Below, piece by piece: positions 46,094 through 55,566 of a stretch of DNA of 64,000 nucleotides. The first letter of the stretch is position 1. Each line of letters starts with the position of its first letter. The stretch is from Thermovirga lienii DSM 17291 (GTDB taxonomy: Bacteria; Synergistota; Synergistia; Synergistales; Thermovirgaceae). Position numbers and translations under genes: made by a program. A model generated the notes under the pieces. It saw nothing but the letters and a program-made list of their open reading frames with translations, was not told the DNA's origin and made no database searches. The stretch is from contig CP003096.1 of NCBI GenBank assembly GCA_000233775.1, positions 310,001 to 374,000 of the forward strand. Reading direction: 5' to 3'.

Positions 46094-47713
46094 TCAGTAT
46101 GGAATCCTTTCCCAGCCATCTAGCTTTCCAAAACTGAGTCTTCCTCCCACGAAAGTTAAAAGGACCTTGACATCTTTGAGTTTGTCCGGGTCAAGGACGC
46201 TTATTCGGCTGTCCAAAACCACCAGGTCGGGGTACATTTTTGCTTTTATCTTGCCTATCTTATCCTCAAGGCCGCTTGCCTTTGAGGGATTTACCGTGTA
46301 CATTCGTAATGCCTCATCCAGGGTGAGCTTCTCTTCCGGCAGCCAACCTCCTTTTGGGAGCCCTTGGTCGTCAGTCCTCTCGACGGCGGACCATATCCCT
46401 CTCATGGGATTCGGGGGTTCAACGGGAGCGTCGCTTGAGGCGGTAAGCAACATGCCTGCGTTGGCCATGCTTTTCCATGCGTAAGCCCAGCTTAAGCGTT
46501 CCTTGCCTATGCGGTTTTCCGTTATCTTTATGTCGCTTGGCACGAATACTGGCTGCACGTCCCCTACGACTCCGAGTTTGGCTAACTTGTTCATTTGATC
46601 TGGCCTACATATTTGAAGATGTACGGCCCTGTGTTTAACTCCTCCCGGCTGGTCTTTAAGCTCCATGGCTGCTTCTATTGCCTCTATCAGCTGGTCCAGG
46701 GCCCCGTCGCCTATGGCATGAGTCTGAGTCTGAACGCCCTTTTTATGGCAATCCACTATAAGGTGTTTGATCTCCTCTTTGGAGTAGTTGAGTATACCTT
46801 GGGTGAAAGGTGCATCTACGTATGGGAAAGTCAAAGCAGCAGTTCTAGCTCCCAAGGAGCCGTCAAGGAAAAACTTGCGCCCCCCATAGGAGAGCCACTT
46901 GTCATTTTGGGGCAAGAATTTCATGGCCTCGTGCGGTTCATCGCTGTAAAGGCGGACTCGAAGAGGGAGCGTGTTCTTTTCTTTTAACTCCAAGAGGGCA
47001 TCTATGTTTTCTTTAAGGCCGTAGGACGCTGCGCTGCAGGGGTTTATGGCGGTGAGTCCGAAAGAGGCCAAAAGTTGGCAGGTCCTCAGGATTCGTTTTG
47101 GCTCATTTTTTTTATCGTACAAGGATTTTCCCATGATCTGAACCATGGGTTCGGCTGCTCCTTCCACGAGGGCCCCCGTAAAATTGCCCGAGGAGTCGAA
47201 AAGTGCTCCTTTGGTGGTGGCAGAAACCGTAAAATTTGCTTCCATGAGTGCTCTGGAATTGACCACGTGAAGGTGAGTGCACACCCTTTCAAGTATCACA
47301 GGGTTGGGCAGCCCAAGCTCGTCTAGTTCCTTGAGGGTGGGCAGGCTGTCGTCTTCCCAGGAGGAGTTATCGAAGCGAACGCCGTAAATCCACTCCGTCG
47401 GAGAAGTTTGTGAGGCTTTCTTTCTCAACATGTCGTAAAGCTCCTCCTTGGATTTTGCCTTTGAAAGGTCCAGGGCCTCAAGCTGCCTCGATAGAGCAGT
47501 AAGATGCAAGTGAGAGTCGTACATCCCAGGTATCACCGTTCTTCCCTCAACGTCCAGCTTGAGGGCCTCTGAAGCAAGAGGGTGGTTCTTTACTTCATCG
47601 TAGGTTCCCACGGCCTCTATGTGTGAGGAACTAAACAAAACAGCATCGGCCTTTTTAGCCTTTCCTTCCCCCGTCCATATGTCTCCATTGTATATGAGCA
47701 TGCTTTTACTCAC
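46094..47713 (-). CDS. amidohydrolase family 3 (YtcJ/NfdA-like)
   Basis: A 539-aa metal-dependent amidohydrolase. Metal ligands can be seen in PGMYDSHLHLTAL (HxH), a later HAIGDGALDQL and AVHLQICRP, and the last catalytic Asp in ASSDAPVEPPNP. The group includes N-substituted formamide deformylase and many proteins with unknown amide substrates. The start is GTG 47713, 6 bases after GGAGGTG; a TTG farther up lies inside that ribosome site. It is divergent from kamA. Confidence 0.87.
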   Translation of the reverse strand: MSKSMLIYNGDIWTGEGKAKKADAVLFSSSHIEAVGTYDEVKNHPLASEALKLDVEGRTVIPGMYDSHLHLTALSRQLEALDLSKAKSKEELYDMLRKKASQTSPTEWIYGVRFDNSSWEDDSLPTLKELDELGLPNPVILERVCTHLHVVNSRALMEANFTVSATTKGALFDSSGNFTGALVEGAAEPMVQIMGKSLYDKKNEPKRILRTCQLLASFGLTAINPCSAASYGLKENIDALLELKEKNTLPLRVRLYSDEPHEAMKFLPQNDKWLSYGGRKFFLDGSLGARTAALTFPYVDAPFTQGILNYSKEEIKHLIVDCHKKGVQTQTHAIGDGALDQLIEAIEAAMELKDQPGGVKHRAVHLQICRPDQMNKLAKLGVVGDVQPVFVPSDIKITENRIGKERLSWAYAWKSMANAGMLLTASSDAPVEPPNPMRGIWSAVERTDDQGLPKGGWLPEEKLTLDEALRMYTVNPSKASGLEDKIGKIKAKMYPDLVVLDSRISVLDPDKLKDVKVLLTFVGGRLSFGKLDGWERIPY

Positions 47714-47842
47714 ATGGAACACCTCCAATCATCACTCAAAATAATAAATGCTTTAAAACAACGACACAAGGTCAGATAGTTTTCTTATTTGGAAACAAGA
47801 ATATATCTATAAGGAAATACAATATACATAATAGACATAGTA

Positions 47843-47871
47843 TTGACATATTTGTGGTTTTGCCTGAATAT
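47843..47871 (+). promoter_or_regulatory. promoter of the kamA operon
   Basis: A consensus TTGACA (47843-47848), 17 bases, and a weaker GAATAT (47866-47871), 45 bases before ATG 47917. Confidence 0.45.
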
Positions 47872-47916
47872 TTAGAGAAATAACTGTGCAAACTAATGTA
47901 GTGGGGGGAAAGGGAT

Positions 47917-49206
47917 ATGGTTGTCAAGCTGCGCTCTTGGAAGGAAGTTCCCTTATGGAAGGGAGTAACGGAGGAGGAGTGGAGCGACTGGCGGTGGCAG
48001 ATTCGTAACAGGATCACGACTGTGGATGAGCTGAGGCAGGTTATCAACCTGACGGACGAGGAGGCGGAGGTAATAGAGAGGAGTTTGACCAAGCTGAGGA
48101 TGGCCATAACGCCTTATTATGCATCGCTGATGGATCCCGATGATCCTCGGTGTCCCATAAGGAAGCAGGCGGTTCCCTCGATTCATGAGACCATGTTTTC
48201 CAAGGCAGATCTTCATGATCCCCTTCACGAGGATGTGGACTCTCCAGTTCCTGGTTTGACCCATCGTTATCCTGACAGGGGTTTGTTGTTGATAACCGAC
48301 CAGTGCAGCATGTACTGCAGGCACTGTACCAGGAGGCGCAAGGCAGGAGAGACGGACCGAGCGTACTCTGAGGAGCAGATAAAGAGGTGCATAGAGTACA
48401 TAAGGGAGACGCCCACGTTCAGGGATGTATTGCTTTCAGGAGGAGATCCTTTGACGGTGAACGAGGACATGCTTGAGTGGGTTATAAGCGAGCTTAGGAG
48501 CATTCCTCACGTGGATTTTGTGAGGTTGGGGAGCCGTGTGCCGGTGGTATGTCCTCAGAGGATAACGGACAAGCTTTGCAACATGCTGAAGAAGTATCAT
48601 CCTGTGTGGCTTAATACTCATTTCAATCATCCCAAGGAGATAACCAAGGAGTCGACGGAGGCGTGCAACAAGCTTGCGGATGCGGGTATAGTGTTGGGCA
48701 ACCAGACGGTGCTTTTGAAGGGAGTGAACGACTGTCCGTACTTGATAAGGGAGCTTAACCAGCAGCTTTTGAAGATAAGAGTGAATCCCTATTACATATA
48801 TCAGTGCGACCTGTCGGAAGGTATAGAGCATTTCAGGACGAGCATAGGCAAGGGCATACAGATAATGGAGTATTTGAGGGGTCACACGACGGGTATGGCC
48901 CAACCATTGTTCATAGTGGATGCTCCTGGTGGAGGAGGTAAGATTCCTGTGGGTCCCAACTACGTGGTGAGCCGTTCGGACCGTAAGGTTATATTGAGGA
49001 ACTACGAGGGGGTGCTCACGGTCTACACGGAGCCTGAGGACAATATGAGCCGTCCGGAGGAGCTTTATCACTGGGAGGAGTACACATCTCGCCAGAGGCA
49101 GCTATCCAGGGAAGGGCTGATCAAGCTCTTTGAGGGCGAGGCCATATCCCTTGAACCTGCCAACCTGGACAGAAGAAAAAGGGCGGAGAAGAGGAAAGAG
49201 GCATGA
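47917..49206 (+). CDS. kamA: lysine 2,3-aminomutase
   Basis: A 429-aa radical-SAM, PLP enzyme that turns L-lysine to L-beta-lysine, the first step of anaerobic lysine degradation. The 4Fe-4S motif is C130-SMY-C134-RH-C137. PLP is held by Lys in DAPGGGGKIP. The Asp residues of YQCDLSEG and VDAPGGGGK match the two that bind the lysine epsilon-amine in the clostridial enzyme, which favours lysine over glutamate as substrate. It overlaps the M20 peptidase gene by ATGA. Confidence 0.9.
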   Translation: MVVKLRSWKEVPLWKGVTEEEWSDWRWQIRNRITTVDELRQVINLTDEEAEVIERSLTKLRMAITPYYASLMDPDDPRCPIRKQAVPSIHETMFSKADLHDPLHEDVDSPVPGLTHRYPDRGLLLITDQCSMYCRHCTRRRKAGETDRAYSEEQIKRCIEYIRETPTFRDVLLSGGDPLTVNEDMLEWVISELRSIPHVDFVRLGSRVPVVCPQRITDKLCNMLKKYHPVWLNTHFNHPKEITKESTEACNKLADAGIVLGNQTVLLKGVNDCPYLIRELNQQLLKIRVNPYYIYQCDLSEGIEHFRTSIGKGIQIMEYLRGHTTGMAQPLFIVDAPGGGGKIPVGPNYVVSRSDRKVILRNYEGVLTVYTEPEDNMSRPEELYHWEEYTSRQRQLSREGLIKLFEGEAISLEPANLDRRKRAEKRKEA

Positions 49207-50399
49207 AGTTTTCCATAGACGTTAAGGAAGCCCAAACCCTTACGGCGGACCTGGTAAGAATTCCAAGCCCTTATTTCCAGGAAGAGCCCGTTATGCGCTT
49301 TGCCTTCGACTGGCTCGAGAAGGCGAAAGTCCCCGTGGAGTTTCATCGATTTCATGAAGACAAGATATTGAATTACGAAGGAATAAATGTGTGGGGAGTT
49401 GTAGAGGGAGCAAAGTCGGGACCCACAGTTGTTCTGAACGGGCACCTGGATACGGTGAAACTTTGTGAGGGATGGACCCGGGATCCTTTTGGAGCAGAGG
49501 TTGAAGATGGTAGGTTATATGGTCTTGGAGCCTGTGACATGAAAGGCGGATGTGCCTCCATAATGCTGGCGCTGAAGCATTTTTTGATGCGTAATGGTTC
49601 TTTCTCAGGAAGAATAGTCTATTCCCTGGTCTGCGATGAGGAAGGGCCCTTTGGCTTGGGGACCGATGCCTTGATTATGGACGGCATAATACCCCAAAAA
49701 GCAGATATAGCAATAGTTACCGAGCCAAGCAGCGCCTTTGCCGGGGTTGTTTTCCCAGCCGTATGTTTGGGAGCTAGAGGAGGGTACAATTACAAACTTT
49801 CCTTTACGGGCAGGTCGGCACATGGCGCCTTCCCGGAGCAGGGTATAAACGCCGTTTCCGATGCTGCCAAGGTTCTGCTGGAGTTGGAGAAAACTTCCAT
49901 GAGGTTTGACGAAAAGCTTGGTAGGGGAAGTATCTGCTGCATTGATTTTGAGGGTGGAGGAGCGGCCCTATCAGTGCCTGACAGGGCGGAGTTTTCAGTG
50001 TTCCGACACACTGTGTTGGGGGAGGACAAGGACACGATCCTCGAGGAGGTCAAAGCCGCAGTGGAAAGGGCCAATATAAGGTCAAAGGTGGATTTTAAGT
50101 TTAGAGAGGCACCCCACCCAGAGTGTGATGGTTTCCCAGCCTACGTCACGTCGCGGGACAATGAATACGTAAAGCTTTTTGAGGAAAGCACAAAACATGT
50201 GACAGGACAAAGCCCCAAGGAAACCTATTTTGCCAGCGTAGGTGACTTTTGCTACCTAGGTGGCAGGCTTGGTATCCCGACGATAGTATTTGGGCCTTCG
50301 GGAGGAAATTTTCACGGTCCTGATGAGTACGTGAATATTGAGGATGTGAAAACTACAACGGAGGTGATATTAGAGTTTTTGGAAAGATCGTTGGGTTAA
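49203..50399 (+). CDS. M20 family metallopeptidase (ArgE/DapE/YgeY-like)
   Basis: A 398-aa zinc-dependent amidohydrolase or peptidase. Metal ligands: His in LNGHLDTV, Asp in GACDMKGG, Glu pair in VCDEEGPFG, Asp/Glu in VTEPSS and a late His in GGNFHGPDEYV. This family deacylates amino acids or cleaves dipeptides. Coupling to kamA and the following symporter suggests a role in supplying or processing an amino acid taken up by that symporter. Confidence 0.87.
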   Translation: MKFSIDVKEAQTLTADLVRIPSPYFQEEPVMRFAFDWLEKAKVPVEFHRFHEDKILNYEGINVWGVVEGAKSGPTVVLNGHLDTVKLCEGWTRDPFGAEVEDGRLYGLGACDMKGGCASIMLALKHFLMRNGSFSGRIVYSLVCDEEGPFGLGTDALIMDGIIPQKADIAIVTEPSSAFAGVVFPAVCLGARGGYNYKLSFTGRSAHGAFPEQGINAVSDAAKVLLELEKTSMRFDEKLGRGSICCIDFEGGGAALSVPDRAEFSVFRHTVLGEDKDTILEEVKAAVERANIRSKVDFKFREAPHPECDGFPAYVTSRDNEYVKLFEESTKHVTGQSPKETYFASVGDFCYLGGRLGIPTIVFGPSGGNFHGPDEYVNIEDVKTTTEVILEFLERSLG

Positions 50400-50444
50400 G
50401 GAAACGAAAACGAAATAGTTTAGGAAAAGAGGAGGCGAGTTAAG

Positions 50445-51896
50445 ATGCAGCTACATATGATTGATTTGTTTGTTGTTGTAGCTTATTTTATATCCCTTGT
50501 TGCTATAGGCTACTACATAATGCTCCAAGCACAAAGAAGAGGAATGGAGTCAGAATCCTTCCTTGCTGCAGACAGAAATATGGGGCTCATTAGAACAGCT
50601 GGTTCCGCGGCGGCTACTGATTTGGGTGGTGGGTTCAGTATAGCCATGGGAGGGTTGGGTTTCAGTATAGGTATTTCAGGTTCGTGGCTAATAGGAGTAT
50701 CGGCCTTAAGTGCGGTTCTCGCAGCTCTTTTGATGGCTCCCAAAATTAAACGATGGGCTGATAAAGTCAAAGGTTTGACTACGGGAGACCTGTTTGAGAC
50801 GAGGTTTGATAAAAAAACAGGCACTATTGCGGCATTGCTGATAGGTCTTGCGTGGTGGACTTTCGTTGGAGGGCAGGTGATAGCAGGAGCAAAGCTGGTA
50901 GCTGGCACATTGGGGCTTAGTGTAACTGCTACGATTATTATTGCTGGAGTCATTATATTGCTTTACACAGCCATGGGAGGTTTGAAAGCTGTTATGACTC
51001 TAGATGTGTATCAGTTAGTGGTATTATGCGTAGGAGTTATCTTCATAATGGTGCCTTTGGGGCTCAAAGAAGTAGGTGGATATAGTGCTCTCATGGCAAA
51101 GCTAGCATCCAACCCTGAAACAGCTAAGCTCACAAATTGGGGTGCTGTGGGCTGGAAAACAGCTATAGGCTGGTTCCTGTCTATATTCCCAGTGTGGTTT
51201 ATTTCCATAGCTACGTTCCAAAGGGTGATAGCAGCAAAGGATGAAAAAACCGCTAAATGGGGTATATTTCTCACCGGTTTTCCCATAGAGTGGCCCATAT
51301 TTGCTATAGGTATGACTTTAGTTGGTCTTTTAGCACATGTTCTAATTCCAAACATTAGCGACCCAGAGCTTGCGACACCGACCATGATAGTTACCATCTT
51401 ACCCATAGGTCTTTCAGGGTTAGTTGTAGCAGCATACATGGCTGCGGTTCTGTCAACTGCTGATTCATGTCTAATGGGAGCAGTGGCCATTTTCACCAAT
51501 GATTTTTACAGAAAACTCATAAATCCTAATGCGTCGGATAAAGATCTTATGAGGATCAATAGACTGGCAGTTTTCATCTTAGGTAGTTTGGCAATAGGTT
51601 TAGCTTACAAAATTCCGACAGTTATAGACTTAGTGATGTACGCATATACTTTTGGGGCAGCTGGTTTATTCTTTCCCATGTTGGCTCTTCTGTTCTGGAA
51701 AAGGGCCACGGCTGCAGGGGCCTTTTGGAGCATATTATTGGGCGGAGGTTCTGCAATAGCATGGTCCTTGATGGGAAACCCTGGAGGATATTCGGGGTCT
51801 TACATAGGTTGGGGTGTGTCTTTTATCACCCTAGTTCTTGTATCGTTGATTACTAAACATAGTCCCGAAGAACAGATAGAGCTTTTTTACGAATAG
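50445..51896 (+). CDS. sodium:solute symporter (SSS) family
   Basis: A 483-aa transporter with about 13 membrane segments. SSS blocks are AADRNMGLIRTAGSAAATDLGG (first 20 diagnostic), TTGDLFETRFDKKTG, ATFQRVIAAKDEKTA and SGLVVAAYMAAVLSTADSCLMG, the last holding sodium-site Ser/Thr residues. Third gene of the kamA-M20-SSS operon and followed by a strong hairpin. The solute is probably an amino acid or peptide product but is not readable. Confidence 0.9.
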   Translation: MQLHMIDLFVVVAYFISLVAIGYYIMLQAQRRGMESESFLAADRNMGLIRTAGSAAATDLGGGFSIAMGGLGFSIGISGSWLIGVSALSAVLAALLMAPKIKRWADKVKGLTTGDLFETRFDKKTGTIAALLIGLAWWTFVGGQVIAGAKLVAGTLGLSVTATIIIAGVIILLYTAMGGLKAVMTLDVYQLVVLCVGVIFIMVPLGLKEVGGYSALMAKLASNPETAKLTNWGAVGWKTAIGWFLSIFPVWFISIATFQRVIAAKDEKTAKWGIFLTGFPIEWPIFAIGMTLVGLLAHVLIPNISDPELATPTMIVTILPIGLSGLVVAAYMAAVLSTADSCLMGAVAIFTNDFYRKLINPNASDKDLMRINRLAVFILGSLAIGLAYKIPTVIDLVMYAYTFGAAGLFFPMLALLFWKRATAAGAFWSILLGGGSAIAWSLMGNPGGYSGSYIGWGVSFITLVLVSLITKHSPEEQIELFYE

Positions 51897-51901
51897 TAGC
51901 T

Positions 51902-51939
51902 TTGGGATATAGGAAGGATTGACCCTTCCTATATCCCAA
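51902..51939. terminator. terminator between the symporter and B3/4 genes
   Basis: A 16-bp perfect stem, TTGGGATATAGGAAGG (51902-51917) with CCTTCCTATATCCCAA (51924-51939), then a T-rich stretch. It overlaps the end of the B3/4 gene on the other strand. Confidence 0.75.
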
Positions 51940-52520
51940 TTTCTTTGTTTTTAACGTCCAAAATCGAGATTTTGCACGTTCCCCCTAAATTTTCTGTTAT
52001 CAATGTGGATAAATCCTTTAGAGCATTCTCAAACTCCTTTAGCCTGCTTGTGTCCACTAATTCAATGCATAGGAAAGCATTGGTTGTTTCCTCTGTTAGC
52101 ATGGTTCTACCTGATTCGCGCCAGTTCCAGCACCTTACTATCGCACCTTCGTCGTCTTTGTATATTACTTCGCCTTCATATGGAGGCAGGTTTTCGTTCG
52201 AACCAAGGGGAACAAACCTTTCGTTGCCAGAGGCAGTAGTTAACCTAATATCACCCACAAACTTGTCTATGTCTTCGCCGCCACATGGTAAGGCGTACCT
52301 CAAGGAGATGGAGTTGTAGATATCAACCAGGGGATTGATGGTTCCTATGTGCTCTCCTTTACTGATCCTTTTTAACATTTTTTCCGAAAGAAGTCTCCCA
52401 CTTCTAAATGAAGTGGGAGATGAATTTCGGTTAGGTATAGTCTAAAGTTGTCTCTTTTTTGTGTGTTATTATATAATCAGTTTTAGAAAAATGAAAGGTT
52501 GTTGGGTCAAGTCCTATATT

Positions 52521-53885
52521 TTGTGTAAATTTGTTTTGGTCTCTGGTAATGGTCTTATGCATTTTTCTTATTTTTTGTTAAAGGCAATAGATTTTAGGGC
52601 TTGATCTAGATTGCTGTTGTGAAAGATATTCATAGTACTCATCCATATCAAGGTACTTCCTTCCACCAGCCCACTTGTTGTCTATCTCAAGAAGAACTGC
52701 GCCAAGCAACCTTACTGCCGATTCCCTGCTTGGAAATATCCGTATAACCCTCTCCCTACGCCTTATCTCCTCATTCAATCTCTCCACACTGTTGGTCGTC
52801 CTCAGACGCTTACGATACTTCTCCGGCAAAGACAATATCGCCACAGCATCGTCAAATCCCTCTTCCAAAATCCTCATCGCCTTAGGAGCTTTTTCTTCGT
52901 ATTCCTCTAAAACCCTCATCAACAACATCCTGGCTGTCCCCATATCCGGAGCATGCAAAATAGCCTGTATCCGAGTCTTGAGCTCCCCCTGAAGACCCTT
53001 AGGTGAAGCAGATAGTATGTTCCGTATAAAATGAGTTTGACACCTCTGCCAGCTTGACCCCTGAAAATTTCTCCTCAAAGCCTTTACTAATCCCTTGTGG
53101 TCGTCAGATACCACTAAATCCACACCTCTTAAACCTCTATCTTTCAACCAACCGAAAAAATCCCCCCAGCTCTCCTCTGATTCGCTATCTCCTACCACAA
53201 ACCCCAAAACTTCTCGTATACCTTCTCTGTTCACACCCACACATATAAGCATGCTCCTATGTAAGACCCTGTTTTCTTCCCTCACCCTTATAACCAATGC
53301 ATCTACAATCAGAAAGGGATACTCCTTATCCTTCAAAGACCTATCTCTCCACGCTTCTATAACTGGATCCAGCCTCCTGCATAATTCCGACACCAATGAC
53401 TTGGATATCCTTACTCCACATAACTCCTCGGTTATCTCAGATACCTTACGGGTTGATACCCCATTTACTACCATCTCCATCAAAGCCAAAATAAAGGCCT
53501 GTTCGCTCCTCTGATATCTGCTGAAAAGCTCCGTAGAAAACTTGCCATTACGAAGCCTGGGCACCCTCAAAACAAGGCTCCCTACTCTCGTCGTAAGCCT
53601 GTGCGGGTATGTTCCGTTGCGATACCCTCGTCTTTCCTCTGTCCGCTCGTAAGCCTCTGCTCTCAATTGTTCCGTTGCCTGGGCTTGAAGAACTTGATTC
53701 AATACCGACTCCAATAACTTAGATACTCCAGAATCCTTACTGTCCGACAAAAATAACTGATGCAGTAATTCTGAGTCGATGGTAATATTGTACTGAGCCA
53801 TTGCAAGGTCACCTCCGGTTTGGGTTTGTTTTTCCGCTTACCATTTTAAACCAGAGACCTTGCCTTGGCTCTTAATTTTACACAA
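52521..53885 (-). mobile_element. IS256-family element nested in the IS605 left part
   Basis: About 1365 bp. The ends share TTGTGTAAA (52521-52529 and, inverted, 53877-53885) and a subterminal GGTCTCTGGT on both sides. It lies between the left hairpin of the IS605 element and its tnpA. The 8-base flanks (CCTATATT and TTATATGG) are not identical, so the edges are approximate. Confidence 0.75.
52578..53801 (-). CDS. IS256-family transposase
   Basis: A 407-aa mutator-type transposase, full length. DDE residues: Asp in FLIVDALVIRV, Asp in VDLVVSDDHKGL, Glu in RLNEEIRRRERVIRIFP; the family block WQRCQTHFIRNIL is also present. AAGGTCACC-type ribosome site (GGAGGTG) precedes ATG 53801. No damage is seen, so it may be active. 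Confidence 0.93.
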   Translation of the reverse strand: MAQYNITIDSELLHQLFLSDSKDSGVSKLLESVLNQVLQAQATEQLRAEAYERTEERRGYRNGTYPHRLTTRVGSLVLRVPRLRNGKFSTELFSRYQRSEQAFILALMEMVVNGVSTRKVSEITEELCGVRISKSLVSELCRRLDPVIEAWRDRSLKDKEYPFLIVDALVIRVREENRVLHRSMLICVGVNREGIREVLGFVVGDSESEESWGDFFGWLKDRGLRGVDLVVSDDHKGLVKALRRNFQGSSWQRCQTHFIRNILSASPKGLQGELKTRIQAILHAPDMGTARMLLMRVLEEYEEKAPKAMRILEEGFDDAVAILSLPEKYRKRLRTTNSVERLNEEIRRRERVIRIFPSRESAVRLLGAVLLEIDNKWAGGRKYLDMDEYYEYLSQQQSRSSPKIYCL

Positions 53886-53914
53886 TTATATGGACGTAAC
53901 TGGTTGTTGTATCA

Positions 53915-54313
53915 ATGAAATTAGACAATAATAACCATTCAGTGTTCATGTTGTATTATCATCTTGTTCTGGTTGTAAAATATCGCAGACAAGTGATTGA
54001 CGATACCATATCTGACTATGCAAAAGATATGTTTGTGAGATTGGGTAAAAATTACAATATTTCCTTGGTCGAATGGAATCACGATATGGACCATATGCAT
54101 ATTTTGTTCAAAGCACACCCAAATAGTGAATTATCAAAGTTCATCAATGCCTATAAAAGTGCAAGTTCTCGACTGATCAAAAAGCATTTCCCGCAAGTGA
54201 AACGAAAACTGTGGAAAGAATATTTTTGGTCAAGAAGCTTTTGCCTGCTTACAACGGGTGGTGCGTCCATTGAAGCAATAAAAAAATATATAGAAAATCA
54301 AGGTATGAAGTGA
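53915..54313 (+). CDS. tnpA: IS200/IS605 transposase TnpA (Y1)
   Basis: A 132-aa HUH single-strand transposase. The metal-binding HUH pair is HMH in DMDHMHILFKAHP and the catalytic Tyr is in AIKKYIENQG. The length is normal. The start ATG 53915 has no clear ribosome site, and the IS256 insertion 30 bases upstream has probably removed its original leader. It is followed 12 bases later by tnpB. Confidence 0.92.
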   Translation: MKLDNNNHSVFMLYYHLVLVVKYRRQVIDDTISDYAKDMFVRLGKNYNISLVEWNHDMDHMHILFKAHPNSELSKFINAYKSASSRLIKKHFPQVKRKLWKEYFWSRSFCLLTTGGASIEAIKKYIENQGMK

Positions 54314-54325
54314 TGTGGTGTCGAT

Positions 54326-55435
54326 ATGGCAAACAAAGCCTATCAGTTCCGTCTATACCCAACAAAAGAACAAGAACAACTGCTTACCAAAACCTTCGGT
54401 TGTGTCCGTTTCGTGTATAATAAAATGCTTGAAGAGCGCATACAAATGTATGAAAAGTTCAAGGACAATAAAGAATCCTTGAAACAGCAAACATTTCCAA
54501 CCCCTGCCAAGTACAAAAAGGAGTTTCCTTGGCTAAAAGAAGTGGACAGCCTTGCGCTGGCAAATGCCCAATTGAGTTTGCGGAAAGCGTTTCAAAACTT
54601 TTTTTCCGGTCGTGCTGGATTTCCCAAGTTCAAAAACCGCAAGGCGAAACAGTCATACACCACAAATGTGGTGAATGGCAACATCAAGCTTTCAGATGGC
54701 TATATCAAGCTGCCCAAACTGAAATGGATCAAGCTCAAGCAACACCGGGAGATTCCTGCCCACCATATCATCAAGGCTTGTACGATCACGAAAACCAAAA
54801 CAGGAAAATACTATATTTCTATTCTCACAGAGTACGAACATCAACCTGCACCAAAAGAAGTACAAACGGTTGTTGGGCTTGACTTTTCCATGAGTACGCT
54901 GTATGTCGATAGCGAGGGTAAGAGAGCCAATTATCCTCGATTCTATCGCAAAGCATTGGAAACATTAGCGAAAGAACAGCGTAAATTGTCTCGTAAAAAG
55001 AAAGGCTCGAATCGTTGGCATAAACAGCGTCTGAAAATAGCGAAGCTGCATGAGAAAATTGCCAACCAGCGCAAGGACTTTCTGCATAAGGAGTCGCACA
55101 AATTAGCGAAACGGTATGATTGCGTGGTCATCGAAGACCTCAACATGAATGGAATGTCACAAGCCCTCCATTTCGGTCAACGCGTTCATGACAACGGCTG
55201 GGGCATGTTCACCACGTTCCTTCGGTACAAATTGGAAGAACAGGGGAAGAAGCTGATCAAAATCGACAAATGGTTCCCCTCATCCAAAACGTGTTCGTGC
55301 TGCGGTCGGGTTAAGGAGTCTCTATCGCTTTCTGAACGTACATTCCGCTGTGAATGTGGATTCGAGACCGACAGAGATGTCAACGCAGCCATCAATATCA
55401 AACATGAAGGTATCAAACAATTATCTATTGTTTGA
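54326..55435 (+). CDS. tnpB: TnpB RNA-guided nuclease
   Basis: A 369-aa TnpB, the ancestor-type relative of Cas12. RuvC residues are Asp in VVGLDFSMSTL, Glu in CVVIEDLNMNG and Asp in FETDRDVNAAINI; the zinc finger is CSCCG...CECG between them. All catalytic residues are present, so it should be active. TnpB uses an RNA from the element's 3' end, with the flanking DNA as guide, to cut the empty target site and favour IS retention. Confidence 0.93.
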   Translation: MANKAYQFRLYPTKEQEQLLTKTFGCVRFVYNKMLEERIQMYEKFKDNKESLKQQTFPTPAKYKKEFPWLKEVDSLALANAQLSLRKAFQNFFSGRAGFPKFKNRKAKQSYTTNVVNGNIKLSDGYIKLPKLKWIKLKQHREIPAHHIIKACTITKTKTGKYYISILTEYEHQPAPKEVQTVVGLDFSMSTLYVDSEGKRANYPRFYRKALETLAKEQRKLSRKKKGSNRWHKQRLKIAKLHEKIANQRKDFLHKESHKLAKRYDCVVIEDLNMNGMSQALHFGQRVHDNGWGMFTTFLRYKLEEQGKKLIKIDKWFPSSKTCSCCGRVKESLSLSERTFRCECGFETDRDVNAAINIKHEGIKQLSIV

Positions 55436-55566
55436 TTTATCTTGAACCGTGGGACACACGGGGATAGCTCGGTCAATTTCTCATCATGAGATGAGATTAC
55501 CCGAGAAGCCCCCACCTCTAAGCGAAGCGTAGGTGGTGGGAGCATGTCACCAAGGATTCTATTGAT
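55436..55566 (+). ncRNA. candidate right-end (omega) RNA of TnpB
   Basis: The non-coding 115 bases between tnpB and the right end hold stems such as CTCATC/GATGAG (55480-55495) and the terminal CCCACCT/AGGTGG hairpin. By analogy with known TnpB systems the RNA would extend into the flank, taking about 16 bases from 55551 (CAAGGATTCTATTGAT) as guide, which is B3/4 gene sequence. The 5' end may lie inside tnpB. Not verified. Confidence 0.5.

Larger units (their letters stand above)
52376..55550 (+). mobile_element. IS200/IS605-family element inside the B3/4 gene
   Basis: It carries tnpA and tnpB and is bounded by hairpins: left end TCTCCCACTTC / GAAGTGGGAGA (52394-52404 with 52410-52420), right end around 55509-55540 (CCCACCT / AGGTGG). 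It lies directly after TTTAA (52371-52375) and there is no target duplication, as expected for single-strand Y1 transposition. One base (C at 52376 or 55551) is ambiguous. Without the nested IS256 element it is about 1.81 kb. Confidence 0.85.

Noticed and set aside
52394-52420. The 11-bp hairpin after the B3/4 fragment as a terminator
   Set aside because: It has no T run on either side and corresponds to the right-end hairpin at the other side of the element, so it is the IS605 left end.
52513-53893. An 8-bp target duplication of the IS256-family element
   Set aside because: The flanks CCTATATT and TTATATGG share only TATAT; shifting the edges does not give a match.
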